Of a stretch of DNA of 36,545 bases, positions 26,311-36,545 are shown piece after piece (within the stretch, counting starts at the first letter, position 1; each line of letters starts with the position of its first letter). The translations under genes and the position numbers were made by a program. Below the pieces are notes generated by a model. The model did no database searches. It had not been told where the DNA came from and saw only the letters and a list, made by a program, of their open reading frames with translations. Source of the stretch: Gracilaria domingensis (taxonomy: Eukaryota; Rhodophyta; Florideophyceae; Gracilariales; Gracilariaceae); assembly GCA_022539475.1 (NCBI GenBank), contig VCMS01000417.1, positions 1 to 36,545 on the forward strand, read 5' to 3'.

Positions 26311-28509
26311 ATGAGCTCGAACGTCCCACACGGAGATCAAGGAGAACGGCAGGTCGCAGAAGACAATGCTGAGTCCACTTTGGCCGCCCCTCGCGCCGCT
26401 TCGGACCATGCCTCGGTAGGCCGCCGGAGCACCCGAAGTACCGCGACGGCCTACGTGACCCCCTCAGAAGAGCCCGAACGGGTAATCCGTGAAGGCAACT
26501 TGCAAACCAAATCGGACCGAAGGAAGAAAGAGAGGAGTAAGAACTCCGGGCCCCCTTTGAGAACTGAGATTGTACCACCTGGGACGGCGGCACTCCCGCC
26601 TATACCTCAGACCGGACGGAGACCACCCCACGAACTATGGGCCGAAATAGCCCCGTACGCCCTGGAGGGACTTCGCACGGAGATCGAGGTTCATGTACCC
26701 ATGGCGATCAAATTATATCTCAAGGACCGTATCCCGGAATTGATGCGTCGTGACATCACACCGATCATACACCGCATCGTGAACGATGCGCTGGGATCCA
26801 GACGTACCGAAAGCGGAATGCAAGAGAATCTGAGTAACACCTTGGCCGCTTTGGTAGCTAAGCTACCACCCCAACCCCCAAAGTTTGACACTGACCAAAC
26901 GGACAACGCACCTAGTCGCGGTGAGAGACAGGGACCGGAAATGGAGAAGGATCCGCAGAGGGATCCGACCGGTGTCTATCTCCCACCAGTACCCCCTCAG
27001 GGTGACCCGGACGGAAGCTCGAGCGATTCCTCCGACGACGGGAGGAATCACCGCAAACGAGGCGGTAAACCGGGCAAGCATTCCGATTCGGACAGTTCCG
27101 TACGTAGACGGAAGAATCGTCGCCGCCGCAGAGGGCGACGACATTCAGATACTGACTCCGCGTCCTCGCGCTCATCATCAGAGGATGAGCAGACCGACTC
27201 GGATGACTCTGGGGACTCTCAAAGCCCCCGAAGAAAACGCAAGTCCGAACGGCGACGTTCCCGATCGGACAAGTTGACGCTTAAGCGCCTCCGACCTCTG
27301 AACGTCAAGTTCACCAAGGTTGTGGACTACCGTACGTACCGGCTCATTCGGCGCAGCCATAAGTACGACTCGAAGGTAGCACGCAAGATCGCGCGCTATC
27401 AAAAGAAATTGAACGTCCAGATGAAAGGACATTCATTTTCCGGAACGGATCCCATCTCCGTTCTCAATTTCTTGCAGCGGTTCAAAACCGCTTGCAACCA
27501 TAACGGACTGACAGAAGGAGCGGCACTGTGGTGCTTCCAGTTCTACCTAACCGGGCCCGCACACGCTCTGGTCCAATCCCGCCTCATCGGTGAGTCGGGA
27601 GCGGTCGACAGGCCTCGCGATGAAGCGCTCCATACGTACGAAGAGGTGGTAAATTTCTTACTGACCACCTACGCCACGGATGAAGTCATCGCCACGGCGT
27701 CCGCAGAGGTGACGTTTTACACCCAGTCGTCAGGGATGTCCGAAACGGAATTCGCCCAGAAGCTCTGGACGAAAGCCCTCCGCTGTGGTAACGTATACAC
27801 CGATCGGGACTTGAAGGGCTTATTTGTCCAAGGACTTTTGCCCGCCATACGGTCAAAGGTGCGGAATCACCTCACCACCCATCCCAGTATCGGATACGAC
27901 GCGCTCGCCCGTTATGCGGAATCGTACGGCGATACTCACCGCCCCTCACGCCGCCAGTCCGTTCGGGTGGACACGCAGACTACGTCTGCTCGGCCTCGTG
28001 CCACTCGTACGATAAGGAAGGTGCACCAGGTCGAGTCCCCCTCGGCCTCGACGTATTCCCTGTCGGACGACGACGGCAAAGATGTCCTCATCGTTTCCCA
28101 GGGGTCTTCCATGCCGTCACCACCCACCACACCAAGTGCAACCACCCCAGCGACTTCCGCACGGTCATTCCCCAGTACGCCCGGCCAAAGATCGAGCAAC
28201 CCCCCTGGCGCGGCGTCAAGGGACCGTCCGTGCAGGATTTGCCTCTCGCGAGAGCCGAACTGCTGTCAACTTCTCCCACCGGACGTTAAAGCTAAACTCC
28301 TCGCAATCCGCGAGCAAAACTACCAACGCCGGCGCGACGAAGGGTACTACGGCACCGGCATATCCACACGGAGAAACACGCCACCGCCATCCAATATCGG
28401 TTTCCGTAAAATTGGCCCGACTCGTACCTCTTACGCCCAGCCTCGGCAGGCAGCCATGCTGGTGGAAGAGACCGTTTCGGAACAGGAAAACGAGCCGGAG
28501 GATGCGTAG
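26311..28509 (+). CDS. Element B gag
   Basis: Intact 732-aa gag from ATG 26311 to TAG 28507-28509. N-terminal region, then an acidic/serine run followed by an Arg-rich tract (about 27000-27270; RRKNRRRRRGRRHSD). The capsid-like core (FSGTDPISVLNFLQRFKTA, near 27436) matches that of element A. The zinc-knuckle position reads CRICLSREPNCC: the two leading Cys remain, but the His and last Cys of the CCHC pattern are not where expected, unlike the CCHC in element A. RNA packaging may depend on the Arg-rich tract or on another copy. Confidence 0.92.
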   Translation: MSSNVPHGDQGERQVAEDNAESTLAAPRAASDHASVGRRSTRSTATAYVTPSEEPERVIREGNLQTKSDRRKKERSKNSGPPLRTEIVPPGTAALPPIPQTGRRPPHELWAEIAPYALEGLRTEIEVHVPMAIKLYLKDRIPELMRRDITPIIHRIVNDALGSRRTESGMQENLSNTLAALVAKLPPQPPKFDTDQTDNAPSRGERQGPEMEKDPQRDPTGVYLPPVPPQGDPDGSSSDSSDDGRNHRKRGGKPGKHSDSDSSVRRRKNRRRRRGRRHSDTDSASSRSSSEDEQTDSDDSGDSQSPRRKRKSERRRSRSDKLTLKRLRPLNVKFTKVVDYRTYRLIRRSHKYDSKVARKIARYQKKLNVQMKGHSFSGTDPISVLNFLQRFKTACNHNGLTEGAALWCFQFYLTGPAHALVQSRLIGESGAVDRPRDEALHTYEEVVNFLLTTYATDEVIATASAEVTFYTQSSGMSETEFAQKLWTKALRCGNVYTDRDLKGLFVQGLLPAIRSKVRNHLTTHPSIGYDALARYAESYGDTHRPSRRQSVRVDTQTTSARPRATRTIRKVHQVESPSASTYSLSDDDGKDVLIVSQGSSMPSPPTTPSATTPATSARSFPSTPGQRSSNPPGAASRDRPCRICLSREPNCCQLLPPDVKAKLLAIREQNYQRRRDEGYYGTGISTRRNTPPPSNIGFRKIGPTRTSYAQPRQAAMLVEETVSEQENEPEDA
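28485..28491 (+). promoter_or_regulatory. Candidate -1 frameshift site G GAA AAC in element B
   Basis: The heptamer is in gag frame exactly five codons before the gag stop, as in element A. The -1 frame is open from here into pol (its first ATG is 28527). Conservation of both sequence and distance in two diverged elements favours function, though conserved Glu-Asn residues would look the same. Confidence 0.5.
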
Positions 28510-28526
28510 GGGCGTCGTCTCCTCCG

Positions 28527-31500
28527 ATGCCGGATAGCCTCGCCACACCGGGCGACAAGCCCAAACCAACCAGTGCGGACAGAACAGAACTGACTCTCGA
28601 CACCCCAGAACGTATGGACGACACTGTTTTATTCGCGAGTGCAAATTACAAAGTTCACCTTTCCGTGGGCCTCACATCTACCCTAATGTATCCGCTCACG
28701 GGTGTTCTAGATACCAGAGCCGGTCCTTGTCTGATCCACGAGCGGCACCTTCCACCGCGATGGCAATCTCGTCTCCGAACGGACGTAAAGCCACGCATTA
28801 CGGACGCTTCACGCAACCGTATGGAGGTCGTGGGTGTTCTCCCGCTTGCTGTCCGCATTGGAGACCTTCACGTACGAGTACAATTCCTTGTGGTATCGAA
28901 CCTCGCCACAAGCGTCCTACTCGGCACGTCCTTTATCGATCGATACGTATTGGGAATCTTACCCCCAAAACGGACGATCCTCCTGCGCCATTCACGGCCT
29001 GTCTCGATATTGTCCCACGCGTACGGTCCCCACACGCCCACGTCCGTACGGAAATACCCAGTCCAACCGGAGCGGAATGTGCCCTCTAACAAGATACACG
29101 TCGCCCGACCTGTTACGTTACCCCCCATGTCCGAAACCAGGGTACAAGTAACAACCAAGGCGTCCGGTCTGGTATTTCTACAATCACACCACCGCACGGG
29201 CAGTTCGTTAGAGCTAACACTGCTCGCGAACGGCGTCATGGATCTACGTCCGGACGTTCCCTTCTTCGTTCAAGTTGCTAACGTCTCGGACCGACCGGTG
29301 CACCTCCACAAACGTACCGTCATCGGTCTCGCCCTCCCGTCCCCTATAGCACTAATCACCCCCCTTCACCCAGCTAGGCCGCGGAGCGACGACTCTCAGG
29401 AGGGGGAGGATACCGCTTTAGAAGATACCGCTTTGGACCAACCTCCACGGCGTTCTGACCAGCCCGATTGGCCCCAACGCGTTCAAATCAGCCCCGAGTA
29501 TGAGAAAGAACGCGACACAGTCATTGAACTCCTCCGACCGTTCAAGGACATGTGGGATGGCCATTTAGGCAAGATCTCCGCCGCAAAGCATCGGATACAG
29601 CTGGAACCCGGCACCAAGCCGATATTCCAGATGCCTTACCGTGCAGGACCCGCCCGACGGGAACTTGAACGTAAGGAGATAACCCAACAGCTGGCAGCAG
29701 GGGTGATAGAACCATCGTCCGCAGAATGGGTCAGTCCGGTCGTCTTTGCACAGAAGAAAGATGGAAGCCTACGTTTTTGCGTCGACTACCGCCGTTGAAA
29801 TGCCGTGACCGTACGGGATACATACCCTCTGCCAAGAATGGACGAGTGCATAGACTCGTTAGGAGACGCACGGATATTCTCCACACTGGACGCCAATAGC
29901 GGATACTGGCAGACCGAAGTGGACGAAGCCGACCGGGACAAGACAGCCTTCACGTCCCACATGGGCCTCTACCGCTACGTACGGATGCCTTTTGGACTCA
30001 AGAACGCCCCGGCTACGTTCCAGAGGGCTCTGGACATCATCCTATCACGTGTTAAGTGGCAGTACGCACTGGTTTACCTGGATGACGTGATCATCTACTC
30101 CAGAACGATAGAAGAACACTACGAACACGTACGGACAATCCTCGACATGCTACGTTCCGCAGGAATTACCCTACGACTAGACAAATGTCATTTCTTTAGT
30201 GGAACGGTCGACTACCTCGGCCATATCATCCGTCCAGGCAAGCTACAGGTGTCTACGAAGACGCAGGAGGCCATCAAGCAGGCGAAGCCGCCCACTACGC
30301 AAACGGAACTCCGCTCGTTCCTGGGTCTTTGCAACGTCTTCCGCCGGTTCGTACAGAACTTCGCACGGATAGCGGCTCCCCTGAATCAGAAACTGGAAAA
30401 GGGGCAGCCTACTAGCTTCGAAACCCTGACCGATACGGAATACGAGGCATTCGACGAACTTCGTCAACGCCTGGTACGGCCCCCGATACTGGCTATCCCG
30501 AAACAAGGATATCCATACGTACTGGACACCGACGCGTGTGACCGTCAGGTTGGCTGTGCCCTCCTCCAGAGGCAACCCGATGGGGACCTTCTCCCAATCG
30601 GATACTGGAGCCGCTCGCTAACCAAGACCGAGCGAAAGTATTCAACGACCGAACGGGAATGCCTCGCTGTAGTATGGGCTATCCTGCACCTCCGACCGTA
30701 TTTGGAAGGACAGAAGTTCACTGTTCGCACGGATCACCACTCGTTGAGGTGGATACTGAACCTAGCGGACGCCTCAGGGCGACTCGCACGGTGGCGCCTA
30801 CGCCTGATGGAGTACGACTTCGACGTCATTCACCGACCGGGTATCAAACACCGAGCGGCAGATGCACTCTCACGAATCCAAACGGACGGAGAGGACACTT
30901 CACCGCTAGACGACGAGGTCCCCTGTTTCCTCATCGACGACCGTCCGGACGACGGCCTCGTTATAGCCAACATCACCGTAGACGGACAAGAATATACGAA
31001 CGTCTGCATAGATTGGCCAAGACCCGAACGGGAATCACCAGGAATACCGGAAGTGCTGGCACTGCCCACGGAAGAAACCGAAATCGTACCCATCACGCTC
31101 GAGGAACTCGTACGAGCTCAGGCGCAGGACCCTTTCTGCCAATCCGTACGGAGAGATGTCGGCAACGGGGTTACCTTGTTCGATGTCGACCGAAACGGAG
31201 TACTCATACGACGCTCACGCTTGGACGGCGCCCTACAGAAGGTGGTCCCCGAGTCCCTGCAGGCACGCGTTCTTTACCTGGCGCACTATCCCCGCTTGGT
31301 CGGACACCCTGGTGCCACCAGAATGTACGAAACACTACGGAGGGACTTCTATTGGCCCCACATGGCCAACGACGTCTTCCAGACCGTACGGGATTGTCGG
31401 TCATGCCCAGCCGTCAAAGGAACCCGTTATCGGTCCCAGAAGCTGCTGAAGCTCTTCCCAGCAGCTGGTCCGCTCGAGTTTATTGCCATGGACATAGTGG

Positions 31501-32714
31501 GACCCTTTACCAGATCCCTTAACGGATGCCAGTATATCCTGGTAATGACCGATCGGTTTAGCAAGCTCTCGCGAGCCATACCGCTGCGGTCAACCACCGC
31601 CCCAGTGGTAGCCAAAACGTTCTTGGAACATTGGGTTTACCCGTACGGCATCCCGAACTGCCTACTAACCGACAACGGACCGCAGTTCACGTCGAAGTTT
31701 TTCGAGGCCGTCTGCTCCGCACTGGGCACGAAGCACGTTTCGACCACTGCGTATCACCCCCAGACAAACGGGCAGGCCGAACGGTTCAACAAGACGCTGG
31801 TGGAGCGCCTCCGCCACTACGTAGCAGACCACCAAAGGACGTGGCACGCATATGTCCAACCCCTTACGTACGGATATAACCTCCAGGTCCATAGGTCTAT
31901 CGGAACCACCCCGTTCGCGGTCGCACTAACGAGGACACCCCCCAGCGTCCTCATCGACGAACCCAGTACGTCCTTGGACCCTGCAACACCGACTCAGCCG
32001 TCCGCAGCCCAGTTGAAGCGATACACACTCAAACTCCTACAGGCGACGCTTCGGACCGCGCGGACAAAGCTGACACGCGCACAGCAGCGCTACAAGGACG
32101 ACTTCGATAGGACCGTCCGGTTTCGCCCTACGTTCGCGGAAGGCGAGGAAGTGTACATTGACCGACCCAATTACAAAAGCACGGAAGAGGACCTAACGGA
32201 ACAGGAACGAACTCTTCGGAAACTACTGCCGAAGACCACCGGTCCGTTCAAGGTCAAAGCCACAACGGACACTACCGTTACTATCGATGAAAACGGTATC
32301 GAACACACCGTCTCCATTGATCGCGTCACACGCGCCCCGTCCGCACGGCCTACGAGTAGCCCCGTTACCACCGAACGTACACGGGAGGAACCCGTCGCTG
32401 ACCCGGAGGGACCATTCGCGGACGACGTCGTCGACCGCGACGATTTACCGCCACCCGATACGGTTCCTTGCGTCGTGGAACGCGTCGTAGCGCACCGCGA
32501 TAGGCCGGACGGAGTCCAATACCGCGTACGCTGGTACGGCTACACCGCCGAATCCGACACCTACGAACCCCCTTCCAACATCCCGCAGCACTTTGTCGCA
32601 CGATACTGGCGTCGCCGAAGTCGTACGACATCGGCAACACCCTTAAGGAGGGGGAGAGAAGCAGACGGAAGTCCGTCGGCCGGACAAAACGCCACCTACT
32701 CCCCAAGCACGTGA
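28527..32714 (+). CDS. Element B pol (protease, RT, RNase H, integrase, chromodomain) with one in-frame TGA
   Basis: Pol is in the -1 frame relative to gag. Protease motif reads LDTRAG (28710-28718) where the active site should be DTG; the Gly-to-Arg change is expected to kill the protease. RT has RFCVDYRR, then TGA at 29799-29801 in place of the Leu of the RKLNAV motif, then NAVTVRDTYP, MPFGLKNAPATFQRALD and YLDD (30075-30086). RNase H: TDACDRQVG. Integrase: HYPRLVGH...CRSC zinc region and DD35E (Asp 31491-31493, Asp 31671-31673, Glu 31779-31781; GQAERFNKTL). A C-terminal chromodomain follows (YRVRWYGYTAESDTYEPP, near 32519-32572). Apart from the TGA and DTR the 1.4-kaa frame is open throughout. 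Confidence 0.93.
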
Positions 32715-32906
32715 CGGGCTCCAACCGACACGGATACGACCACTGACGCGCGACGGTTGGCCGGATATTCGCCCTAACCGTACGCTCATTGGCTCACCCC
32801 CTTTTTTCGATCTAGTGAAACGCCGCCTTTTCCGATATCGGCACTTTACGTCAACGGATTCAACCTGACGTACGCAAAGGAAGAATGCACACAACAACAC
32901 AAGTTT

Positions 32907-32912
32907 ACTCAA
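32907..32912 (-). terminator. Variant poly(A) signal AGTAAA for element B antisense gene
   Basis: AGTAAA on the minus strand about 25 bases after the antisense stop (32937-32939), followed by a GT-rich run CTTGTGTTGTTGTGTGC. The layout matches AATAAA plus GT-rich sequence after the element A antisense gene. Weak alone, stronger as a pair. Confidence 0.4.
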
Positions 32913-32936
32913 GGACACGCACGACATTGGAACCGT

Positions 32937-35272
32937 CTACGCACCACCCGGTCCCTTCTTCTGGATACTCTTCACTGCCGGCAACGTCTTGGATACGCCA
33001 CGACCACGGCCACGCGTACCACCACGACCACGCCCCCCACGAGGTGTCGGAATGCCCGAACGGTAGGCCGACGCCGAGCCCCCTCGGGAACTGACCGGCT
33101 GGAACGGACTTGAAGTACCCGGCCAAGGAGCGTTGGCTACCACGACCCTCACGGATGACTGCGGCTGACTAGGCGCGCTCGCCGCCGGAACGTCACTGGC
33201 AACCACGCCTGACGCACCCGCACCGGTACCTGGCGTCACCGGAGCAGGAGCGCTAGGAGCTTCCACACCGGACGCAACTTCCGCCATTGGGGTATCCCCG
33301 GGCTCCACGTCGTCACCAACTGCTACAGCACCGCCACCGGACGCTTGAGCGCCACCGTCCCCCGTCGCAGCGACACCTTCCGTACCGGCGACAGCCTCAC
33401 CACCGTCTCCCCCAGCTCCTTCCGGACTCACCGGAGGTGCTGGAGGGTTCAGAGTGACCCCGTCAAACATGGACGCACGCGCCCGTCTCAGGTTCTGAAC
33501 GATCTGGTTGACCTGATTCTCCACCGTGGCCTGGTCGTGCAACCCTTGATAGGACTCACCGACCAACTCGTCCAACGTCGGAGCCTGCGTCTCCATAACC
33601 TGTCCGTCCGGCGCAGTACCCTCCCCGAAACCGGCCAGCATACCCTGCTCGTACGAACCGAGAACGCGCAGGCTGTGTTCGCGAAGGTAACCGAGTAGGT
33701 CCAACATGCCCTGAGCCTGCTCACGCAGGCACGCTTCGGAGTTCGCCGCGCGACGCACCCAAGTACGTGCAGCCGTCAGGGCGCCCGGCACGTCAGTCGG
33801 CTCCGGAATCCCACGCGGAACGCATACAGCCCGCAAGGCGTTGAGCAACGTCTGGAGGCGCTCGCCAGAGACTTCGACACCCATTGCGTCCAATTGGCGG
33901 CCTGGGAGCCCGACCTGGACCTCTCGCTCCGTACGCACAGGTACCTCCACGATCTCCGGATCAGGCTCCGGCTCGGCCGCAGAGGATAACTGAGGCAGAC
34001 CGGCTTGGACCCCGCTCTCACGCCTCGGCACTGGAGGAGCGGCTTCGAAGTCTTCTTCCATGTACCCATGCGGGAAGTAGTTCGGCCTATCCGCGAATGG
34101 CCAAGGCGGAAGCTGTCCCGTTGGCAATAGCACTCGGTCGATCGGCAACGCGCCCGTACCGGATGCGGGCATAGTAGGGAACGAGTACTCAAAGTAATCG
34201 TACCGAGGAACCCCGGCGTCTGCGACCAGTCCGTCTCCAAAGAGTACTGAAGGAGCTTCTCACCGACCGCAGGGGGGTAAGAGGTCCCCCGCAGGATGTT
34301 CTGCAACCCCATTTCGGCCAAGATGCATACCAATTTGTACGGGAGAGGGAACAACCGTCCGTACTGCGGCGAATCGTCCGTGTTGTACAGGCGCTGATCG
34401 CCCGCACGGGTGAAGACTTCCACACCGTCGCTGGCCGCCTGGAGGAACGCCATGAAAGCGAAAACTGCCCACTCGGCGTACAGGATCTGCAAGACCGCAC
34501 GGCTCAACGCTCCTTGGGATAGCAGTTCCCGCGAATGGTATGCCACCACGGACGGCGTCGGTACGGAAAGGTTGCGTTCGACCTCCACAGACTTCCACGC
34601 CTCGGTCATACCGTAGTATACCGTCGTACGGTCGTTCTTCGCGACGTCGAAGTACTCGACGTTGTGCCAGGAGTAGAAGAAACGGTGTGAACCCGGATGC
34701 GGGCTTCCGTCGCGGCGTTGCTCCCCAATGCTCGCGGTCTAACCAGTACAGCTGGTCGTACGGCGGTTCGAACATCACCAACGCGAGAGGGTTACCGTTT
34801 TCGGGCGGAAAGTTCGCGTCGGAATTGAGCCGGTGCATCAGGCTCTGAAGTCGGCGTTGATACTCGCGCTCCTCGGGGCACCTTAAGTACGGCATATCGG
34901 CTATCCCGAACGTCCTTTCGTCCGCACGACCGACGATTCCAGGAAGGTGATTCCAACGTGCCTGCCAAGCTTCCATTCGCGTACGCTTTGGGTTACGGCT
35001 CGCCACCTCACGTAATGGGAGCGAGACCGGAATGGCTGCGAAGCGACGCGCATCGAAGTACTCCGCATTGTCCTGAATGTACTCGTTGACCGTGATCGGA
35101 ACCTGCTTCGACCGACGCGGGCCTGGCTCGTACGACGACTACGATGGTCGAAGTGCTGACCAGGAAGCGGCATAGACCGAAACGGACCGCCGCCACCGGA
35201 CACACTCGGTTGATTCGGATTACTCGCCATCGCAGACGGCGAGGCGGACGACTGGCTTGATTGCGAACCCAT
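32937..35272 (-). CDS. Antisense ORF of element B (novel conserved protein, frame-broken copy)
   Basis: Homologue of the element A antisense gene, convergent with pol; function unknown. ATG 35272 (MGSQSSQSS) starts a low-complexity segment. The frame changes near 35130-35150 (to ITVNEYIQDNAEYFDARRF), near 34700-34725 (to WHNVEYFDVAKNDRTTVYY) and near 34205 (to YDYFEYSFPTMPASG). The last frame runs 411 codons to TAG 32937-32939. Conserved blocks shared with A: PYLRCPEEREYQRRL, VPTPSVVAYH, AEWAVFAFMAFLQAA, MGLQNILRGTSY. A helical region (ENQVNQIVQNLRRARASMFD), a Pro/Gly/Ala-rich stretch and an RG-box tail (GGRGRGGTRGRGRG) follow. Two of the three breaks look like loss of one base, so they may be sequence error in a young element. 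A TATA-like CTATAAGAG lies about 35 bases upstream of the ATG. Confidence 0.75.
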
Positions 35273-36127
35273 CGGGGGCAACGGATGACGGGTGGAAGGG
35301 AGCTCTTATAGCCGCGAGGTACGACACGGAGATGCACGGGCTAAGACGGACGGCGTTCGGGACCTCGCGAAAAGCGATATCGCTCGTACCGATACGTACA
35401 CTTTGAGGCCTCATACACCTCAATTTATTTCCGAGCGGGCATGATCACTGTACATCCACCCCTTTCCGTGACGGCTAAAGCCCATTCCCGCTCGGAACGC
35501 ATCCGACGTGGTAGTCGCCGCGCCGCGAGCGCAGTCGCATAGCCAGTACGCGCACAACCTCGCTATCGGCCTTCGCTGTCGTCGCCACTATCGTCGGAAG
35601 GTCGCAAGGCGGGACAGTGTCCGCCGCGGCGCGCGCACCGCGCGTACCACACGGTACCGACCCGAAACGGACATGAGCGCGTCTCACCGGCCGCGAACGC
35701 GCCGTAGCGTGCGAAGGAGGAGGATTCGTGCGCCCCCGTGACCGCTCGGTTGCACACCATCGGGCGCTTCCGTCGCTTCGCGAATTGGACGCGGAAGTGT
35801 CAGTTCTGACCGCGTACCTACCACCATGGTGGTCGGTGTCCCTCATAGTCGGGCGCAGCCGCCTTCACGCGAGCTTTTCCCTCGGTCGCCGCATTGGCGG
35901 TTCCATGAACGGACACGGGCCACGCGCCACCCATAGCGCCCTTGTCGCCAGCGGTCTGTTTCAGTTCTACTAGCTCCGCCGCTCCCCCACGCCACGCGTG
36001 TAATTCTCACATGGCTTCGCCCCGCCCGTGGCGGCACTTTCTGTGAAAGAAACGATCGGTGGCTTCTTCTCAGCCGAACGGACTTGGGCGCAGCACTGGG
36101 CTGCACTCCGAGGACGGAGTGCAATCT
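35273..36127 (-). other. Leader region upstream of the antisense gene of element B
   Basis: About 850 bases between the antisense start and the polypurine tract, matching the leader of element A in place and size. Short overlapping frames on both strands look like shadows. Probable promoter/5' UTR of the antisense transcript; TATAAGAG sits near 35306-35313 on the minus strand. Confidence 0.45.
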
Positions 36128-36137
36128 AAGGAGGGGA
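36128..36137 (+). other. Polypurine tract of element B
   Basis: AAGGAGGGGA followed by TC and the LTR start TG; the same layout as in element A (5474-5483). Confidence 0.85.
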
Positions 36138-36139
36138 TC

Positions 36140-36545
36140 TGTCGTATAGCACGATCTGGCTGACCGCACGGACGGAGTGGATTGAGAGGAGTGCCGTGTC
36201 GTACGTGTCGGGCTGGCCCGAGCGGATAGTTGTACGCGTGATTGTCCCCGCATCGGATATCGGTCCCAAACGTACGTAGGACACGTGTGCCGGTCGGACG
36301 GGACAGGCGTAATATAGTACTGTAAGTTGCTACCTAGAGGCTGCACAGAGGCGGGTTTACCCGATATTTAGGTAGACCCCAACCTCGCCATGACCTCACG
36401 TTGTAAACACCAAGCACCCTTTGCCGTACGTCTTGCTCGTCAAGTAGCGCTACCGACAGGCCGTTAAGCTAAGTACTACAAGGTTTATTAGGCCGTTCGT
36501 ACCCTTTGCACCTCCGAACGTGCTTGGTGAACCAACCGCCCACTC
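36140..36545 (+). repeat. Element B 3' LTR, truncated by the window end
   Basis: Matches 25695 onward with no substitutions but five one-base losses: one near 36300 and four in the last 45 or so bases. About 130 bases of the LTR and the right target duplication lie beyond the window. Confidence 0.93.

Larger units (their letters stand above)
25695..36545 (+). mobile_element. LTR element B: Ty3/gypsy-type chromodomain retrotransposon with antisense gene (right end cut by window)
   Basis: Relative of element A in plus orientation: 5' LTR (25695-26235), primer site (26237-26254), gag (26311-28509), pol in the -1 frame to 32714, antisense gene (32937-35272, -), polypurine tract (36128-36137), 3' LTR from 36140 to the window end. 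The LTR copies show no substitutions over the shared 406 or so bases, only five single-base losses in the right copy, so the insertion is very recent. It still carries a TGA in RT and a changed protease active site, so it probably moved with proteins supplied by another copy. Bases 25690-25694 (CCGAC) are the candidate left target duplication; the right one is outside. Confidence 0.93.
25695..36545. repeat. Dispersed CGTACG / CCGTACGG motif family of element B
   Basis: CGTACG found by eye starting at 25755, 25826, 25981, 26142, 26654, 27099, 27331, 27635, 27923, 28006, 28871, 29020, 29045, 29810, 29978, 30128, 31109, 31145, 31385, 31642, 31867, 32525, 32622, 32779, 32869, 33650, 33930, 34625, 34757, 34980 and 35129, plus three in the right LTR. 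That is about 34, where about 2.6 are expected. Six or more are the full palindrome CCGTACGG. Elements A and C each have only about four CGTACG, near chance. Sites fall in LTRs, gag, pol, antisense gene and leaders. Confidence 0.8.

Overview
This window is eukaryotic nuclear DNA made mostly of nested and adjacent transposable elements, with two damaged host-type genes at its left end. Bacterial gene layout, Shine-Dalgarno sites and operons are absent. LTR retrotransposons, a hAT transposon, poly(A) signals and an EndoU gene are present. I cannot name the species; a protist, an alga or a fungus-like lineage would fit.

Layout. (1) 1-3753: an ABHD4/ABHD5-type alpha/beta-hydrolase (+) and a XendoU-type endoribonuclease (-), both broken into short frames by single-base shifts. 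(2) 3762-18388: a complete hAT transposon with matching terminal inverted repeats and a perfect 8-bp target duplication. Its BED-finger transposase gene is split in two by (3) LTR element A, 4900-16623. Element A is a Ty3/gypsy-type chromodomain element with two 572-bp LTRs and a 5-bp duplication (CTTTT). (4) 18397-20590: apparently gene-free DNA holding a 214-bp Tourist-like MITE (19804-20017) and two strong hairpins. (5) 20591-25294: an intact 1567-aa Ty3/gypsy gag-pol ORF (element C) with no LTRs that I could find. (6) 25695 to the window end: LTR element B, a relative of A, with its right LTR cut by the window edge.

Elements A and B share one architecture. A primer site of the same 18 bases, compatible with tRNA-Tyr, is followed by gag, a -1 frame overlap, and pol (protease, RT, RNase H, integrase, chromodomain). 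After pol comes a convergently oriented antisense gene, then a polypurine tract and the 3' LTR. The antisense product is conserved in sequence between A and B although the rest of each element has diverged, and in both it ends in an Arg-Gly-rich tail.

The most unusual signal is that A and B are each peppered along their whole length, including coding regions, with a different short motif. CCAAGTGG/CCACTTGG (and the wider CCANNTGG) marks A, and CGTACG (often CCGTACGG) marks B. By eye I count 22 copies of the 8-mer in A, where about 0.4 would be expected, and about 34 CGTACG in B, where about 2.6 would be expected. The motifs occur in all reading frames and appear to override amino-acid choice. 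The working hypothesis is an element-specific DNA-recognition system, perhaps with the antisense RG protein as reader, similar in logic to the VANC anti-silencing proteins of VANDAL transposons. This is inference; no binding is shown.

Frameshifts in this window are mostly one-base losses, and they cluster in the last bases of the window. Some of the damage may therefore be assembly error rather than true gene decay.
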